A stretch of 64,000 nt of DNA, taken from positions 17,532 to 81,531 of the forward strand of contig JAFQZM010000031.1 of NCBI GenBank assembly GCA_017405875.1, read 5' to 3'. Positions within the stretch are counted from its first letter, which is position 1. Each line of letters begins with the position of its first letter. Positions 40,287 through 50,684 of this stretch are shown here, one piece after another. The stretch is from a bacterium. GTDB taxonomy: Bacteria; UBP6; UBA1177. Under the pieces are notes generated by a model, which saw only the letters and a list, made by a program, of their open reading frames with translations, searched no databases and had not been told where the DNA came from. The position numbers were made by a program, and so were the translations under genes.

Positions 40287-43223
40287 ATGAGTAAGTTTTT
40301 TAAATTGTTGGCAGTTTTAGTTCTGTCGATTTGTTTTTTCGCTTCTTGCGGCAATTCAAGTCAGAACGGCGGAAGAACAGAGTATGAGGGCGACGGCACG
40401 GAAGAATTCGTAACTGTCGGAAATTCTTATGAAAGTGATTCAGGCAAAGGCGGCGATTATGCGGATGAAGTCGATGCCGATGCAGGCGATGCCGAAGCAG
40501 CACCGAACGAAGACAGCGAAAACGGTGACGCCGAGCGCGAAATCGTTGAGTCGGATATCTACAAGTTCGACGGAAACGTTCTCTGGCTCGCAAACCAGTA
40601 TAAAGGACTCATTGCAGTCGATATAAAAGACCGTGAACATCTGAAAATCATCGGCAACCTCAGATTCCAGGGTTATGTCGGCGAAATGTATCTTCAGGAT
40701 GGCAGGGCTTATATTCTCGTAAGCTACACAAATTCAAGCTATGAATACGATGAGATCTACTATTCCAACAGAACTTATTCCAAACTCATGGTTGTAAACA
40801 CCGAAGATCCCGCAGATCTCAAACTTATCGGTGAATTCGAGATCGAAGGCTGGATCACAGATTCGAGACAGGTCGGAGATGTCATCTATGTCGCTTCTAC
40901 TGAATACAGATATTACTGGTATGACTGCGACGGTGACGGCGGCCAGTCAGGCTCGGATCAGATTTCGATCATGTCGATCAACGTCAAAGATCCGCAGAAT
41001 ATAAAGATGGTCGAAAAGGTTGCGGTTGAAGGATACAGCTACACGCTTTATGTTTCGCAGAAGTCGATCTACGTTGCAGAAGCCGATACCTACTACTGGA
41101 CCGACGACTACAAAGAAGGTTATCCGGTAACGATGTTCGATATCAGCGACCCCGAAGGAAAGATCGTCAAAAAGGCTGAGTTCAGGACTGACGGATTTAT
41201 GAGCGACCGCTGGAAAATGCACGAGGTCGGCAACACTTTCTTTGCCGTAAGCTCATCCACAAGCTGGGGAAACGGCGACAGCATGATCGAAAGCTTTGAT
41301 GTCAGCGATCCTGCAAACGTCAAAAAACTCGACAAACTCGTTTTCATGACCAATCAGCAGCTTTACGGCACGAAATTCGAAGGCGACAGAATGTACGCCG
41401 TCACCTATTTCCAGCAGGATCCGCTTCACGTCATCGACATTTCTGATCCGGCAAACCTCAAACAGCTTGGTGAACTTGAAGTTCCCGGCTGGTCAGATTT
41501 CATTGAAGTAAGAGGAACAACGATCCTTGCAGTCGGACGCGACAACAGCAAGACAAAAGTCAGCATGTACGATGTTGCTGATCCCGAAGAACCGAAAGAG
41601 ATAAATACTGTAGAGATCGGTTCGGGATACAGCTACAGCGAGGCGAACTACGACTGGAAAGCGTTCAAAATTTTCGACGAGCTCGGCCTGATCCTTCTTC
41701 CTGTAACCGATTACAGCTACGATTCGTGGGAAAATATCTACAAACTCTATCTTATTGATTTCGACCTTGACAAAGGCTTGAAAACACGCGGATTCATCGC
41801 TTCCGACAGCTATGTAAGACGCGGTGTCGCAATTCAGGATCTCATTTTCAGCATCGGAGAAAACCATGTCGTTCTTGCAGACGCAACTGACCGCGACAAT
41901 CCGAAAATTCTGAGCGAACTCACGCTTGCATCTTATGTCAACAGCATAACAAAATGCGGAAAGGCTCTCTGCGGCTTGGATAATTATTACAATTTCAACC
42001 AGTATAACAAAACCACAGGCGAGACGGTTTGGGCGACAAAAGTGCAACAGAAAAATTCGTATTCCGATGTTGTTCTAACTAAGAACAGCAACTTCGCATA
42101 TATTTACCGCATAACCATCAACAGCGAAAAAAATGACACTGAACCGGCAGTAAAAGTCATTAAATTCAATGGTGACGGCGAATTCGAAGAAGCCGGTGAT
42201 TTCTTCCTGGGCGAAGGCAACTATATGTCCAGAACCCAGACCGCTTCTGAAAACAATGTCATTGCTTCTCTCAACAGAGATGTTGAATGGTATGACGACT
42301 ACAGTTATTCGGAATACAAAACAAAAATTACGCTGTTTGACATGAACGATCCGCAAAACGGAATAAAAGTGACGGATTTTGATTTCGATTACGAGAGACT
42401 GAGCTATGAACAGAACATTTTTTCGGCTAAAAACACATTCTGGACAAGCGGATGCAAACTCAAAAAAGCCGACGAAAAAGGTGACCAGTATCTCTGCTAT
42501 GCCCTCCCGTTCGATGCAAGTGACCCGAAAAATCCGAAAGCAGGCAAAAGGGTGAACATCCCCGGCGAACTCGCAGGAATCAGCGAAAATGCGAAGTATG
42601 TCTACACCAAAACGCCAAAAATCTATGATTATGATGATGATGACATTGCAAGTGACGATAACTACTCCTACAGCTGGTCAAGTTCGACCACTTACGATTT
42701 CTACATTTTGAAACTCAATGAAGACAAAGCTGCCGCAAAAGTCGTCGCGAAAGAGACTTTGACCGATTCCCACAACTACAACAACAACTCCTATGAATCT
42801 GTTGCAAACAACGTATACGTCAAAAACGACAAAGTCTTCTTCGTTAAGACCTTCTACGGCGAAAACTGGCAGGAATGCTCCTACAGATCGAGCGGAACCA
42901 CCGAAGTCCGCATCGTTTCAGCTGACAACGGCAAGGAAATTTACAAAAAATCGTTTGAAAATTCTAACTTCGCTATGAGTGTTGCGGACGGCGGTCTGCT
43001 GCTTTCAACACATGACGGATGGACATATATCGCTCCGGACGGCAAGGAAAAATCAGGCGACGACGACATTTCCTCAAGCGTAAACTCCTATTCTTACTAC
43101 GGCGGTTACTACGACTACGGCTACCCCTACGGCAACTATTACAGCGCAGCTCCGCAGCTTATCGACGGAACAGTCTACATCGCAGCCGGCTGGGAAGGCA
43201 TCTACGCACTCGACGTAAAATAA
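40287..43223 (+). CDS. Beta-propeller lipoprotein, paralogue 2
   Basis: The ATG at 40287 follows ACGGAGG. The 978-residue product has a signal peptide and lipobox ending FASC, an acidic linker, and the same propeller as its upstream neighbour; blade motifs line up in order (MFDISDPEGKIVKKAEF here against FDISDPDGKIVQKSTIY there; FWTSGCK against FWTSGCI; ALDVK at both ends). It probably arose by tandem duplication and has diverged. A Tyr/Ser/Gly-rich tail near the end (SYYGGYYDYGYPYG) is not matched in paralogue 1. Confidence 0.8.
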   Translation: MSKFFKLLAVLVLSICFFASCGNSSQNGGRTEYEGDGTEEFVTVGNSYESDSGKGGDYADEVDADAGDAEAAPNEDSENGDAEREIVESDIYKFDGNVLWLANQYKGLIAVDIKDREHLKIIGNLRFQGYVGEMYLQDGRAYILVSYTNSSYEYDEIYYSNRTYSKLMVVNTEDPADLKLIGEFEIEGWITDSRQVGDVIYVASTEYRYYWYDCDGDGGQSGSDQISIMSINVKDPQNIKMVEKVAVEGYSYTLYVSQKSIYVAEADTYYWTDDYKEGYPVTMFDISDPEGKIVKKAEFRTDGFMSDRWKMHEVGNTFFAVSSSTSWGNGDSMIESFDVSDPANVKKLDKLVFMTNQQLYGTKFEGDRMYAVTYFQQDPLHVIDISDPANLKQLGELEVPGWSDFIEVRGTTILAVGRDNSKTKVSMYDVADPEEPKEINTVEIGSGYSYSEANYDWKAFKIFDELGLILLPVTDYSYDSWENIYKLYLIDFDLDKGLKTRGFIASDSYVRRGVAIQDLIFSIGENHVVLADATDRDNPKILSELTLASYVNSITKCGKALCGLDNYYNFNQYNKTTGETVWATKVQQKNSYSDVVLTKNSNFAYIYRITINSEKNDTEPAVKVIKFNGDGEFEEAGDFFLGEGNYMSRTQTASENNVIASLNRDVEWYDDYSYSEYKTKITLFDMNDPQNGIKVTDFDFDYERLSYEQNIFSAKNTFWTSGCKLKKADEKGDQYLCYALPFDASDPKNPKAGKRVNIPGELAGISENAKYVYTKTPKIYDYDDDDIASDDNYSYSWSSSTTYDFYILKLNEDKAAAKVVAKETLTDSHNYNNNSYESVANNVYVKNDKVFFVKTFYGENWQECSYRSSGTTEVRIVSADNGKEIYKKSFENSNFAMSVADGGLLLSTHDGWTYIAPDGKEKSGDDDISSSVNSYSYYGGYYDYGYPYGNYYSAAPQLIDGTVYIAAGWEGIYALDVK

Positions 43224-43245
43224 ATCCGATAAAAATCACTATTTA

Positions 43246-43273
43246 TTGAATTTTCCTTCAAATTTATTAAAAT
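43246..43273 (+). promoter_or_regulatory. Promoter for the PP2C gene
   Basis: TTGAAT at 43246-43251 and TAAAAT at 43268-43273, 16-bp spacer, about 30 bp upstream of the start at 43304. Confidence 0.6.
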
Positions 43274-43303
43274 ACCGCGCGAAATCTGTTTGCGGGGTGA
43301 ACC

Positions 43304-44554
43304 ATGAAATTCCTGTCAATGAGTCTTACAGACAAAGGTTTGGTACGAAAAAACAACGAAGATCACCTTCTTGAAATGCCTGAACTCGGACTTTTCGCGA
43401 TTGCGGACGGTATGGGCGGCGAACTTTGCGGCGAAGTAGCTTCCGAAATAGCCGTAAATACTCTACGTGATTTTGTTACGGAAAACAGGGCCGTTATCGA
43501 TGCTTTCCAGATGAATTCAAGCGCCGAAAACAAAGTTCAGGTGCTGGATATGCTTGCCGACGCGCTGCGCAACGCCAACGCAAAAGTTTTCAAAGAAGCC
43601 GACAAGCGTGATATCAACGGCAAAATGGGAACGACTCTTACTGCTCTTCTCGTGATCGACAGTTCCGGATTTATGGTTCATACCGGCGATTCAAGACTTT
43701 ACATGATAAGGCAGAGCGAAATCACGCAGCTTTCGACCGACCACACGCTGATAAACGACTACAAAAAGCAGTTCGGCGACTATTCGGGCGTTTTTGACGC
43801 GAAATTCAGCGGGATTCTGACCAAGGCAATCGGTATTCAGGAGTATGTCGAGCCTGAAAAACTGACTTTTGCGATACTTCCGGAAGACAAATATCTTCTC
43901 TGCTCGGACGGGCTTTACAACGGTCTGGAATGCGATACGCCCGATTTCGGCGGCATTTTCGATGCACCTTTTGAAGATTCGCAGAAGGAAAAGGAACGCC
44001 TGAAAGAGGCGATGCGCAACCTCACCGACATCGTTTATAAAAACGGCGCTCCGGACAATGTTTCGATGATCCTTGTTTCGGCATTCAGCACGGACGAGGA
44101 AGAAGTAACGGGAACGCGCGAATTTATCAAGAAATTCGACAAGATACGTTCTATGGAGCTCTTCAAGGATCTCGAATACAAAGAGCTTCTTGCGGTCATG
44201 GCGCAGGTCGAAATCAGGACTTACAACAAATACGACGTCATTTCGAAAATGTCTGCTGCCGACAGGGAACTTTTCATCATTCTTGACGGCAAAGTTTCTG
44301 CTTTGAAGGGAACCAAACTCCTCAAAACTTTCCGCAGCGGCGACCACATCGGAGACGTTGCGTTTTTAAGTGGAGAAATACCGACATACAACCTTTTTCT
44401 GGATAAAACCTCATCGTTTTTAGTCATAAAAAAGTCCGCGTTTGACAAAATCGTCGCCGAAGAACCGATCATCGGCGTAAAACTCCTTACCCAGCTCGCA
44501 ACAGTTCTCGCGAAACAGACGAATATCGCGGCAGGACTAATCAACGAACAATGA
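43304..44554 (+). CDS. PP2C-type protein phosphatase fused to a cyclic-nucleotide-binding domain
   Basis: The 416-residue product is a PPM/PP2C phosphatase (about 1-265): KNNEDHLL near 17 and IADGMGGE near 33 carry metal ligands, GTTLTALLV and HTGDSRLYMI follow, and DNVSMILV closes the domain. The C-terminal ~130 residues form a cNMP-binding domain (LFKDLEYKELLAVM, then FIILDGKVSALKG and GDHIGDVAFLSGE). It dephosphorylates Ser/Thr on target proteins, with activity perhaps set by a cyclic nucleotide. No membrane segment is visible. It overlaps the lytic transglycosylase gene by ATGA. Confidence 0.9.
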   Translation: MKFLSMSLTDKGLVRKNNEDHLLEMPELGLFAIADGMGGELCGEVASEIAVNTLRDFVTENRAVIDAFQMNSSAENKVQVLDMLADALRNANAKVFKEADKRDINGKMGTTLTALLVIDSSGFMVHTGDSRLYMIRQSEITQLSTDHTLINDYKKQFGDYSGVFDAKFSGILTKAIGIQEYVEPEKLTFAILPEDKYLLCSDGLYNGLECDTPDFGGIFDAPFEDSQKEKERLKEAMRNLTDIVYKNGAPDNVSMILVSAFSTDEEEVTGTREFIKKFDKIRSMELFKDLEYKELLAVMAQVEIRTYNKYDVISKMSAADRELFIILDGKVSALKGTKLLKTFRSGDHIGDVAFLSGEIPTYNLFLDKTSSFLVIKKSAFDKIVAEEPIIGVKLLTQLATVLAKQTNIAAGLINEQ

Positions 44555-46677
44555 TTTCCTCTTCGATTTTCATACTGCAGCTTTTTTTCTCTTCTCTGGT
44601 CTTCGATTTTTCAGGCAGCGACATTGAAAAGCATATCGAGCAGAAAATTCAGTATTTTCAGCAGTTTAATTCGGAAGAAAAAGAAGATTTCTGCAAAAAC
44701 GGTGACGCTTTTTCATGCCGTATCCTCTTTTTTGAAGCACTGAAATCAAAAGATAATTCCAAAAATCCCGAAAACTATCTCGCAAACATGAGCGACAGGG
44801 AAAAAAGCGCCGGACTCTATCTTTATGCAGCCGAAAGATGGGAAGATATTTCTTTAGAAAAATTAAAAAGTTACATTGCAATACTTCCTGAAAATTCGGC
44901 AAAAAGCCTTTATTCGGTTTATCTTAAAAAACTCTATCTTTCGGGCAACGTAAAACAGTTTATGGAAGATTACAGGCAGGAAAACAGCCCTACTCTCACG
45001 CAGTTTTACGTAACTGAACTTCTCAGGCGCGATCCCGAAAGCGGCTTATCCTATCTGCGGACTTTGAACATCTCTTTTCCCGAATCTTTTTACGACACTC
45101 TTTCAAAAATCGTCGAGCAGCACGCAAAAAAAATGGGAAACAAAGCCTACAGCGAATTTAAAATCTGGAGCCTTGAATACAACTACCGCAAAGTGCGCTA
45201 CAAACAGGTAATCCAGATGTCGACCGGCTGGTTCCCGAACAAAAATTACGCGAAACCATACGACTGGAGGGCACATCTTTACCGCGCGATGTCCTACACG
45301 AAAAGGCGCGAACACACTTCTGCCGAAGCGATTTATGCAAAACTCGAACCTTACTGTACAAACGAGGAACTTAACGACAGCGACGTTTACAAATTCTACA
45401 GCGAATACGCCTACACAGAAGCAGCTCTGAGCAAAAACGAAAAAGCAATAGAGCTTTATCTTGCGGCTTACGAGCGCTTCAAATCGAAAGACGAAGATGC
45501 TGCCGGTGAATTTCTGTACATGGCGGCAGACATGGCGAGACTTGCCGGACTTTTGGAAGATGCCGAAAAATATTACAGAAATTTTATCGAAACATACCCG
45601 CACTCGGGAAAAATCGAGATCGCGCGCTTTTTAAATTTCTGGATCGACTACAAACGCGGAAAATTCAAAGAGGCACAGAAAATCCTTTCTTCAATAATTT
45701 CAGCAACAAACGAAATGAGTTACGACCACCAGCGGGCGACTTACTGGTTTGCAAGAGTTGCCGGAAAACTAGGAGAAACAGAGGTCGCAAACGGAATCTA
45801 CTGCGAACTTGCGGCAAAAATTCCGGCATCTTTTTACGGTTCTTTCGCTGCCGGAAGGGTGAAAAGCGGAAATATCGAATGTGCCGAAAGCAAAGTTGCA
45901 AAAGATGACCCGACCAAATTCCACGACGACACAATGCTTCCCGAAACCGAATGGGTCGTCGCGGCAATGGTGACAACCGACAAAAACATGACGTCGAAAG
46001 TGCTTAAAAATGCGGCAAAAACCATCGACAGCGACGGCGGCGAAATCGACAGACTTGTTGCGAGCTATGCGGCAAAAACCGTGAACAACCACACGCTTGC
46101 AGCAAATATTTTAAAGTCGATAAGCAACTTTTCCGCCACTTCGAAAGAGTATTTCAAACTGCGCTACACCGTCGCTTTTGAAGAGGAAATCCTCGCCCAC
46201 TGCGACTTTTACGATGTCTCTCCGATCTTCGTTTTTTCGATAGCGCGTCAGGAAAGCCTCTTCGACACATCGGCGATTTCCAGCAGTTACGCGATCGGAC
46301 TCCTGCAACTCCTGCCTGGAACGGCACAAACTTTAGCGACCCGGGAAGGCTATGGAACAATAGAAACAAAAGATCTGCAGAAACCTTTGACAAACATCAG
46401 ATTCGGTGTCAGATTTCTTGCCGACTTGGTAAAAAAATTCGACGGTCAGATCGCTCTTGCCGCGGCTTCATACAACGCCGGTCCCAACAGAATAAAAAAG
46501 TGGATAGAAAACGATCCTGAACGCGAACTTGACGAATTCATTGAAGATATTCCCATTTTTCAGACAAGAAACTACGTCAAGAAAGTCATGACGAACTACG
46601 CCGTCTATCACTACATTTTCTACGGAAAGGTCTACGACGGAATGAACTTCAAACTGCCGACCGGCGCGGCAAATTAA
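44551..46677 (+). CDS. Lytic transglycosylase with TPR-like N-terminal region
   Basis: The 708-residue product starts with a hydrophobic export signal and a long helical TPR-like region (about 100-520). The C-terminal SLT domain carries ARQESLFDTSAISSSYAIG near 565 (catalytic glutamate in R-Q-E-S), LLQLLPGTA and AAASYNAGPNRI, all as in Slt70-type murein transglycosylases. It cleaves peptidoglycan glycan strands, releasing anhydro-muropeptides, which the AmpG-like transporter encoded elsewhere in the window could recycle. Its coupling to a PP2C phosphatase suggests signalling control of wall turnover. It converges on rsmG with a 19-bp gap. Confidence 0.9.
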   Translation: MISSSIFILQLFFSSLVFDFSGSDIEKHIEQKIQYFQQFNSEEKEDFCKNGDAFSCRILFFEALKSKDNSKNPENYLANMSDREKSAGLYLYAAERWEDISLEKLKSYIAILPENSAKSLYSVYLKKLYLSGNVKQFMEDYRQENSPTLTQFYVTELLRRDPESGLSYLRTLNISFPESFYDTLSKIVEQHAKKMGNKAYSEFKIWSLEYNYRKVRYKQVIQMSTGWFPNKNYAKPYDWRAHLYRAMSYTKRREHTSAEAIYAKLEPYCTNEELNDSDVYKFYSEYAYTEAALSKNEKAIELYLAAYERFKSKDEDAAGEFLYMAADMARLAGLLEDAEKYYRNFIETYPHSGKIEIARFLNFWIDYKRGKFKEAQKILSSIISATNEMSYDHQRATYWFARVAGKLGETEVANGIYCELAAKIPASFYGSFAAGRVKSGNIECAESKVAKDDPTKFHDDTMLPETEWVVAAMVTTDKNMTSKVLKNAAKTIDSDGGEIDRLVASYAAKTVNNHTLAANILKSISNFSATSKEYFKLRYTVAFEEEILAHCDFYDVSPIFVFSIARQESLFDTSAISSSYAIGLLQLLPGTAQTLATREGYGTIETKDLQKPLTNIRFGVRFLADLVKKFDGQIALAAASYNAGPNRIKKWIENDPERELDEFIEDIPIFQTRNYVKKVMTNYAVYHYIFYGKVYDGMNFKLPTGAAN

Positions 46678-46696
46678 ACTGCCAAAAACTCCAAGA

Positions 46697-47335
46697 CTAA
46701 AACTTATAAAAAGCGACTACCCTATCCCCTTTTTCAAAGTCATAGGTTTTTGTGTATTCGAGAGCCGGATCCTGAAAAGGTTCCTGCTGAGATGAATAAA
46801 AAACGACCAGACGACCGCCCTTTTTTATGATTTTTCTGCAGTGGGTAAAGATTTCGTCGTCGATTCTTACCGCTCTTGAAACAACGACATCGTAAGGTTC
46901 CGTGATTTCGAAAAAGTTTTTATTGATTCCTTCTGCGTTTGCTATTCCAAGTTCCGCCGCCGTCAGGTTTATGAAAGATATTTTCTTTCTGCTTTTGTCT
47001 AAAAGTTTGAAGTCAGCTTTCGGAAAGTAAAGCGCGAGCGGGATTCCGGGAAAGCCGCCGCCGGTTCCGAGATCGAGAACTTTCGCTCCGTCAAAAAAAA
47101 CGTTTTTTTCACTTGCCGGAAACAAAGAATCGACAAAATGGAGAAGCGCCGCTTCATGAAAACCGGTGACTGTCGTCAGGTTGTGGGTCTTGTTCCAGAA
47201 GACGAGTTTTTCCCAGAACAAAAAGCATTTTTCTGCAAGTTCTTCAGTGACGCAAACGCCGTATTTTTCAAGGTTTTTTATCAGTATCTGCCGTAATGTT
47301 TCACGTGAAACATTTTCAAAATTCTCTTTATTCAT
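46697..47335 (-). CDS. rsmG: 16S rRNA G527 methyltransferase RsmG
   Basis: The 212-residue product has the GidB signatures [23 protein letters not shown] and RAV in the SAM-binding fold. It methylates N7 of G527 in 16S rRNA; loss gives low-level streptomycin resistance in other species. The start overlaps mnmG by 8 bp. A perfect parS palindrome lies in its first codons, encoding VSRET. It is the last gene of the mnmE-mnmG-rsmG group. Confidence 0.95.
   Translation of the reverse strand: MNKENFENVSRETLRQILIKNLEKYGVCVTEELAEKCFLFWEKLVFWNKTHNLTTVTGFHEAALLHFVDSLFPASEKNVFFDGAKVLDLGTGGGFPGIPLALYFPKADFKLLDKSRKKISFINLTAAELGIANAEGINKNFFEITEPYDVVVSRAVRIDDEIFTHCRKIIKKGGRLVVFYSSQQEPFQDPALEYTKTYDFEKGDRVVAFYKF
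47297..47312. promoter_or_regulatory. parS site 1 (perfect 16-bp palindrome)
   Basis: TGTTTCACGTGAAACA, the canonical ParB-binding parS consensus. It lies in the rsmG 5' coding region, encoding VSRET. A second perfect copy lies 285 bp away at 47598. Confidence 0.9.
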
Positions 47336-49193
47336 GGCTCTTTTTAAGGTGCATTATCAAAATTGAAATTGCTGCCGGAGTTATTCCCGGAATCGAAGAT
47401 GCTTCGGCTAAATTTACAGGTTTCTGTTTTGTCAGTTTCTGCTTTACTTCGTTCGTGAGTCCGCTGAGATTGCTGAAATCGAAATTTTTTGGAATTGCGA
47501 TAGATGCGAGACCTTCAAATTTTTTGATCTCTTCCTTTTCTCTTTCGATAAACGAGGAATACTTTATTTCAACTTCAGCCCTGTCCCAAATCTCAGATGT
47601 TTCACGTGAAACAAAACCGGTTACAGCCTCTATCTGCGGGCGCGAGACGAGAGGTCTGCGAAGCAAAGTTGAAAGATTTCCCGCCTTCGAAAGCGGCGCC
47701 TCTCCTGCCTCTTCAAGCCGACTGTTTATCTCGGCTGTCGGATAGATCGGAATCGAATTTATCTCTTCGACCAAAGCCTGAACTCTTTCGCATTTTGCCT
47801 TTTCGATTTCATAAATTTTTTCGTCAATAAGCCCTGCGGCGAACGATTTTTCGAGAAGCCTTTCGGCTGTGTTGTTGTCGCGGACAGAAAGTCTGAACTC
47901 GGCGCGCGAAGTGAACATCCGGTAAGGCTCGTCAACTCCTTTTGAAGTGATATCGCTTATCATTACTCCCGCGTATGAATCTGACCTGTTGAGAATGAGT
48001 TCTTTTTCGCTTTCAGTTGCCGAAAATCCGGCATTTGCTCCTGCGACTAAACCCTGCGCGGCAGCTTCTTCATATCCGCTCGTGCCGTTTACCTGACCTG
48101 CAAAGAAAAGCCCTTTCACAAATTTGCTTTCAAGCGTTATTGTCAGGTCTCTCGGATCGTAGGCATCGTATTCTATCGCATAAGCGGGTCGCGAAATTTC
48201 TGCGTTTTCAAGCCCGGGGATCGATTCAATCATCTCTTTCTGTACGAAAACCGGAAGAGAAGTCGAAATGCCGTTCGGATAGTATTCGCGGCAGTCCCAT
48301 CCTTCGGGTTCAATGAAAATCTGATGAGATTCCTTTTCAGGAAATTTCATGAATTTGTCTTCGATCGAAGGGCAGTATCTCGGGCCTATTCCTTCGATCG
48401 ATTTTGCGCTTCCGTACATCGGCGAAAGGTCAAGATTTGCGATTACCGCTTCCCTTGTTTTTTCGCTCGTTCGCGTGAGAAAACACGGGATCTGCTTTAT
48501 CAGTCTTCCTTCAGTTCTCACCGAAAAAGGAGTGTAATCTGTCTCGCCGGGCTGAATTTCCATCTTTGAAAAATCGATCGTTTTTCCGACGAGTCTCACG
48601 GGCGTTCCCGTTTTAAGGCGGAATTTTCTGTGTCCTAAATCAACGAGAAAATCGGAAAGTTTAACTGACGCCGGCTCCCCTAACCTGCCGCTTGAAAACA
48701 TATCTCTGCCGATGTGGATTAAGCCGTTCAGAAATGTTCCGCTCGTGATTACGACCGACTTTGCCGAAAAGACAAACCCGTCTTTCGACTTAACTATAAA
48801 AGCAGAATCTTTGTGTTCAAGCGAAACGACTTCGCCCTGAAAAACGGTGAGGTTTTCGACCTTGAAAACAAAAGCCTGCATGAAATTTTTATAGAGATTT
48901 TTGTCGCACTGGGCACGCAGAGCCTGAACCGCCGGTCCCTTTCTTCTGTTTAAAATGCGGTATTGAATTGCCGCAAAATCTGCCGCTCTTCCCATTGCGC
49001 CGCCGAGCATATCGACTTCACGCACGAGCTGCCCTTTCGCCTGTCCGCCGATTGACGGATTGCACGACATCTCCCCTATTTTGTCGATCGAGATCGTGAC
49101 GAGCAGAGTTTTCGCTTTCGTTCTCGCGGAAGCGTAAGCGGCTTCGATTCCGGCATGACCGCCGCCGATAACTATGACATCAAAATTTTTCAT
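47328..49193 (-). CDS. mnmG: tRNA uridine 5-carboxymethylaminomethyl modification enzyme MnmG
   Basis: The 621-residue product has the GidA/MnmG hallmarks: [12 protein letters not shown] (FAD binding) at the N-terminus, [13 protein letters not shown] near 45-57, a [11 protein letters not shown] stretch, [11 protein letters not shown] near 270 and [13 protein letters not shown] [10 protein letters not shown] near 370. With MnmE it installs the cmnm5 group on U34 of tRNAs using FAD and folate. The length is typical. The coding sequence contains a perfect parS copy, encoding VSRET near residue 530. The 141-bp gap before it may hold a promoter (TTGTCA near 49330 on the minus strand). Confidence 0.95.
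   Translation of the reverse strand: MKNFDVIVIGGGHAGIEAAYASARTKAKTLLVTISIDKIGEMSCNPSIGGQAKGQLVREVDMLGGAMGRAADFAAIQYRILNRRKGPAVQALRAQCDKNLYKNFMQAFVFKVENLTVFQGEVVSLEHKDSAFIVKSKDGFVFSAKSVVITSGTFLNGLIHIGRDMFSSGRLGEPASVKLSDFLVDLGHRKFRLKTGTPVRLVGKTIDFSKMEIQPGETDYTPFSVRTEGRLIKQIPCFLTRTSEKTREAVIANLDLSPMYGSAKSIEGIGPRYCPSIEDKFMKFPEKESHQIFIEPEGWDCREYYPNGISTSLPVFVQKEMIESIPGLENAEISRPAYAIEYDAYDPRDLTITLESKFVKGLFFAGQVNGTSGYEEAAAQGLVAGANAGFSATESEKELILNRSDSYAGVMISDITSKGVDEPYRMFTSRAEFRLSVRDNNTAERLLEKSFAAGLIDEKIYEIEKAKCERVQALVEEINSIPIYPTAEINSRLEEAGEAPLSKAGNLSTLLRRPLVSRPQIEAVTGFVSRETSEIWDRAEVEIKYSSFIEREKEEIKKFEGLASIAIPKNFDFSNLSGLTNEVKQKLTKQKPVNLAEASSIPGITPAAISILIMHLKKSHE
47598..47613. promoter_or_regulatory. parS site 2 (perfect 16-bp palindrome)
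   Basis: TGTTTCACGTGAAACA inside mnmG, in the frame that reads VSRET. Identical to the site at 47297. Confidence 0.9.
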
Positions 49194-49334
49194 AAAGACC
49201 CCTGAAAAACGGCTTCCAAATTTGACTTCTGACGCAAAAACTGACTGAGACGCGATAAATCAGTCGTTTTGCAAAAAATCGTCGAATACGGGCCAAACAC
49301 GGCGTTATTTTGAAATCCGAATCTGTTTGACAAC

Positions 49335-50675
49335 TTATTTCCCCAGGCAGAAACCGCCGAAAATCTTATCATACACGTCATGACTCGTCAGATTGCCCGA
49401 AAGATCCCGAATATCGGTAAAAATTTCGTTGATCAAGAAAAGTATAATTTCTATTTGATCCGAATCTAAATAAAGTTTTAGTTCTTCTAATTTGCGAACG
49501 GTTTCATCCGCTTTCCTTTTCTGCCAGTCGCTGAAAAAGACCGCCTCGTTTTTGTCAGGCATGTTTTTTTCGATATTTTCACAGATCTTGTCAGTTAAAA
49601 CGTCGATTCCGGTGCCGTTTTTGCAGCTTATTTCGACTGCGTCAGCAAGCTCAGTATTTTCTGCCTGAGCAAAATCGCACTTGTTTTTGACAATCAACCT
49701 GGATTTCATGCGGGTTTCTCGCAATATTTCGCGGTCTTCTTCATCAAGCGGCTTCGAGCCGTCAAAGAGCAGAATCAGCAGATCCCCCTTCTCAAGCAGG
49801 TTTCGGCTCTTTTCGATCCCTTTTGCTTCGATTTCTGAATCGGTTATTCTTAAGCCCGCTGAGTCTGTTAAATTGGCCTGAAACCCTTTTGCGTAAAAGG
49901 TTTCAGAGATATAATCGCGTGTCGTACCGGGAATATCTGCGACTATAGCCCTTTCCTGCCCGACTAAAATGTTGAATAACGAGGATTTACCTACATTCGG
50001 CTTGCCTAAAATGATAATTTGGTAGTCCAGAAACTTCTCAAGAGCCTTGGAATTGGCTGAAACCTTGGAAATATCGAGGTTTGAGCGGTTTATAAGATTT
50101 TTAAGTTTTTCAAAATCTATGTCTGTCGAGACCTGATCCGGGAAATCCACGACAGCAGTGGCCAAAGTGTGGAAATACTCCCATTCCGGAATAAGATTTT
50201 TCAGTCTGTCAACAGAGTTTTTTTCAAAAGCAGCCTTGCGTGAAAGGTCTGTCGCATAAGGGTTTTCCGAGGTTATGACCGTATTCAGCGCCAAAGCTTC
50301 GTCAACGCTCATTTTTGAGTTTATGACCGCTCTGAACGAAAACTCACCTTTTAATGCGGGTATCGCGCCGTTTTTTACGATAAGTTTCAGAATCTCTTCA
50401 GCGTTTTCGGCGGCACCGTGAACGTGAAATTCGGCGACATCTTCGCCTGTGAAGCTGAAAGGTGTATGAAAAGTAAGTATCAGGCACTTTTCTACGACTT
50501 TTTCGCCGTCGTAAATTTTTACGAAATCAGCCTTTCTGTGCTCAAAATTTGTTTTGCCGGTAAGCTTCGAGGCAATTTTAAAAGCTTTTGAGCCGCTGAC
50601 TCTGATGATTCCTATGGAACTTTCTTTTGCCGTGGCAAGGGCACAGATTGTAGAATTTATTCTGTCGAAATACAT
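49335..50675 (-). CDS. mnmE: tRNA modification GTPase MnmE
   Basis: The 446-residue product has an N-terminal folate-binding domain, a helical domain, and an inserted G domain ([12 protein letters not shown] near 230; [18 protein letters not shown]), ending with the MnmE C-terminus GGFCLGK, whose cysteine lies in the usual C-x-G-K position. It hydrolyses GTP and works with MnmG on U34 of tRNA. It lies upstream of mnmG on the same strand with a 141-bp gap, and 9 nt after the lipoprotein gene. Confidence 0.95.
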   Translation of the reverse strand: MYFDRINSTICALATAKESSIGIIRVSGSKAFKIASKLTGKTNFEHRKADFVKIYDGEKVVEKCLILTFHTPFSFTGEDVAEFHVHGAAENAEEILKLIVKNGAIPALKGEFSFRAVINSKMSVDEALALNTVITSENPYATDLSRKAAFEKNSVDRLKNLIPEWEYFHTLATAVVDFPDQVSTDIDFEKLKNLINRSNLDISKVSANSKALEKFLDYQIIILGKPNVGKSSLFNILVGQERAIVADIPGTTRDYISETFYAKGFQANLTDSAGLRITDSEIEAKGIEKSRNLLEKGDLLILLFDGSKPLDEEDREILRETRMKSRLIVKNKCDFAQAENTELADAVEISCKNGTGIDVLTDKICENIEKNMPDKNEAVFFSDWQKRKADETVRKLEELKLYLDSDQIEIILFLINEIFTDIRDLSGNLTSHDVYDKIFGGFCLGK

Positions 50676-50684
50676 GGACTAAAG

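Noticed and set aside
41493..42047. A 184-codon antisense frame in the second propeller gene
   Set aside because: It is fully inside a gene with matching paralogue and has no features.
43691..44347. A 218-codon antisense frame in the PP2C gene
   Set aside because: It is a mirror of strong coding sequence without supporting features.
49190..49381. A 63-codon minus-strand frame between mnmE and mnmG
   Set aside because: It overlaps the end of mnmE and the start of mnmG, has no ribosome site and no recognisable domain; it is a by-product of the gap.
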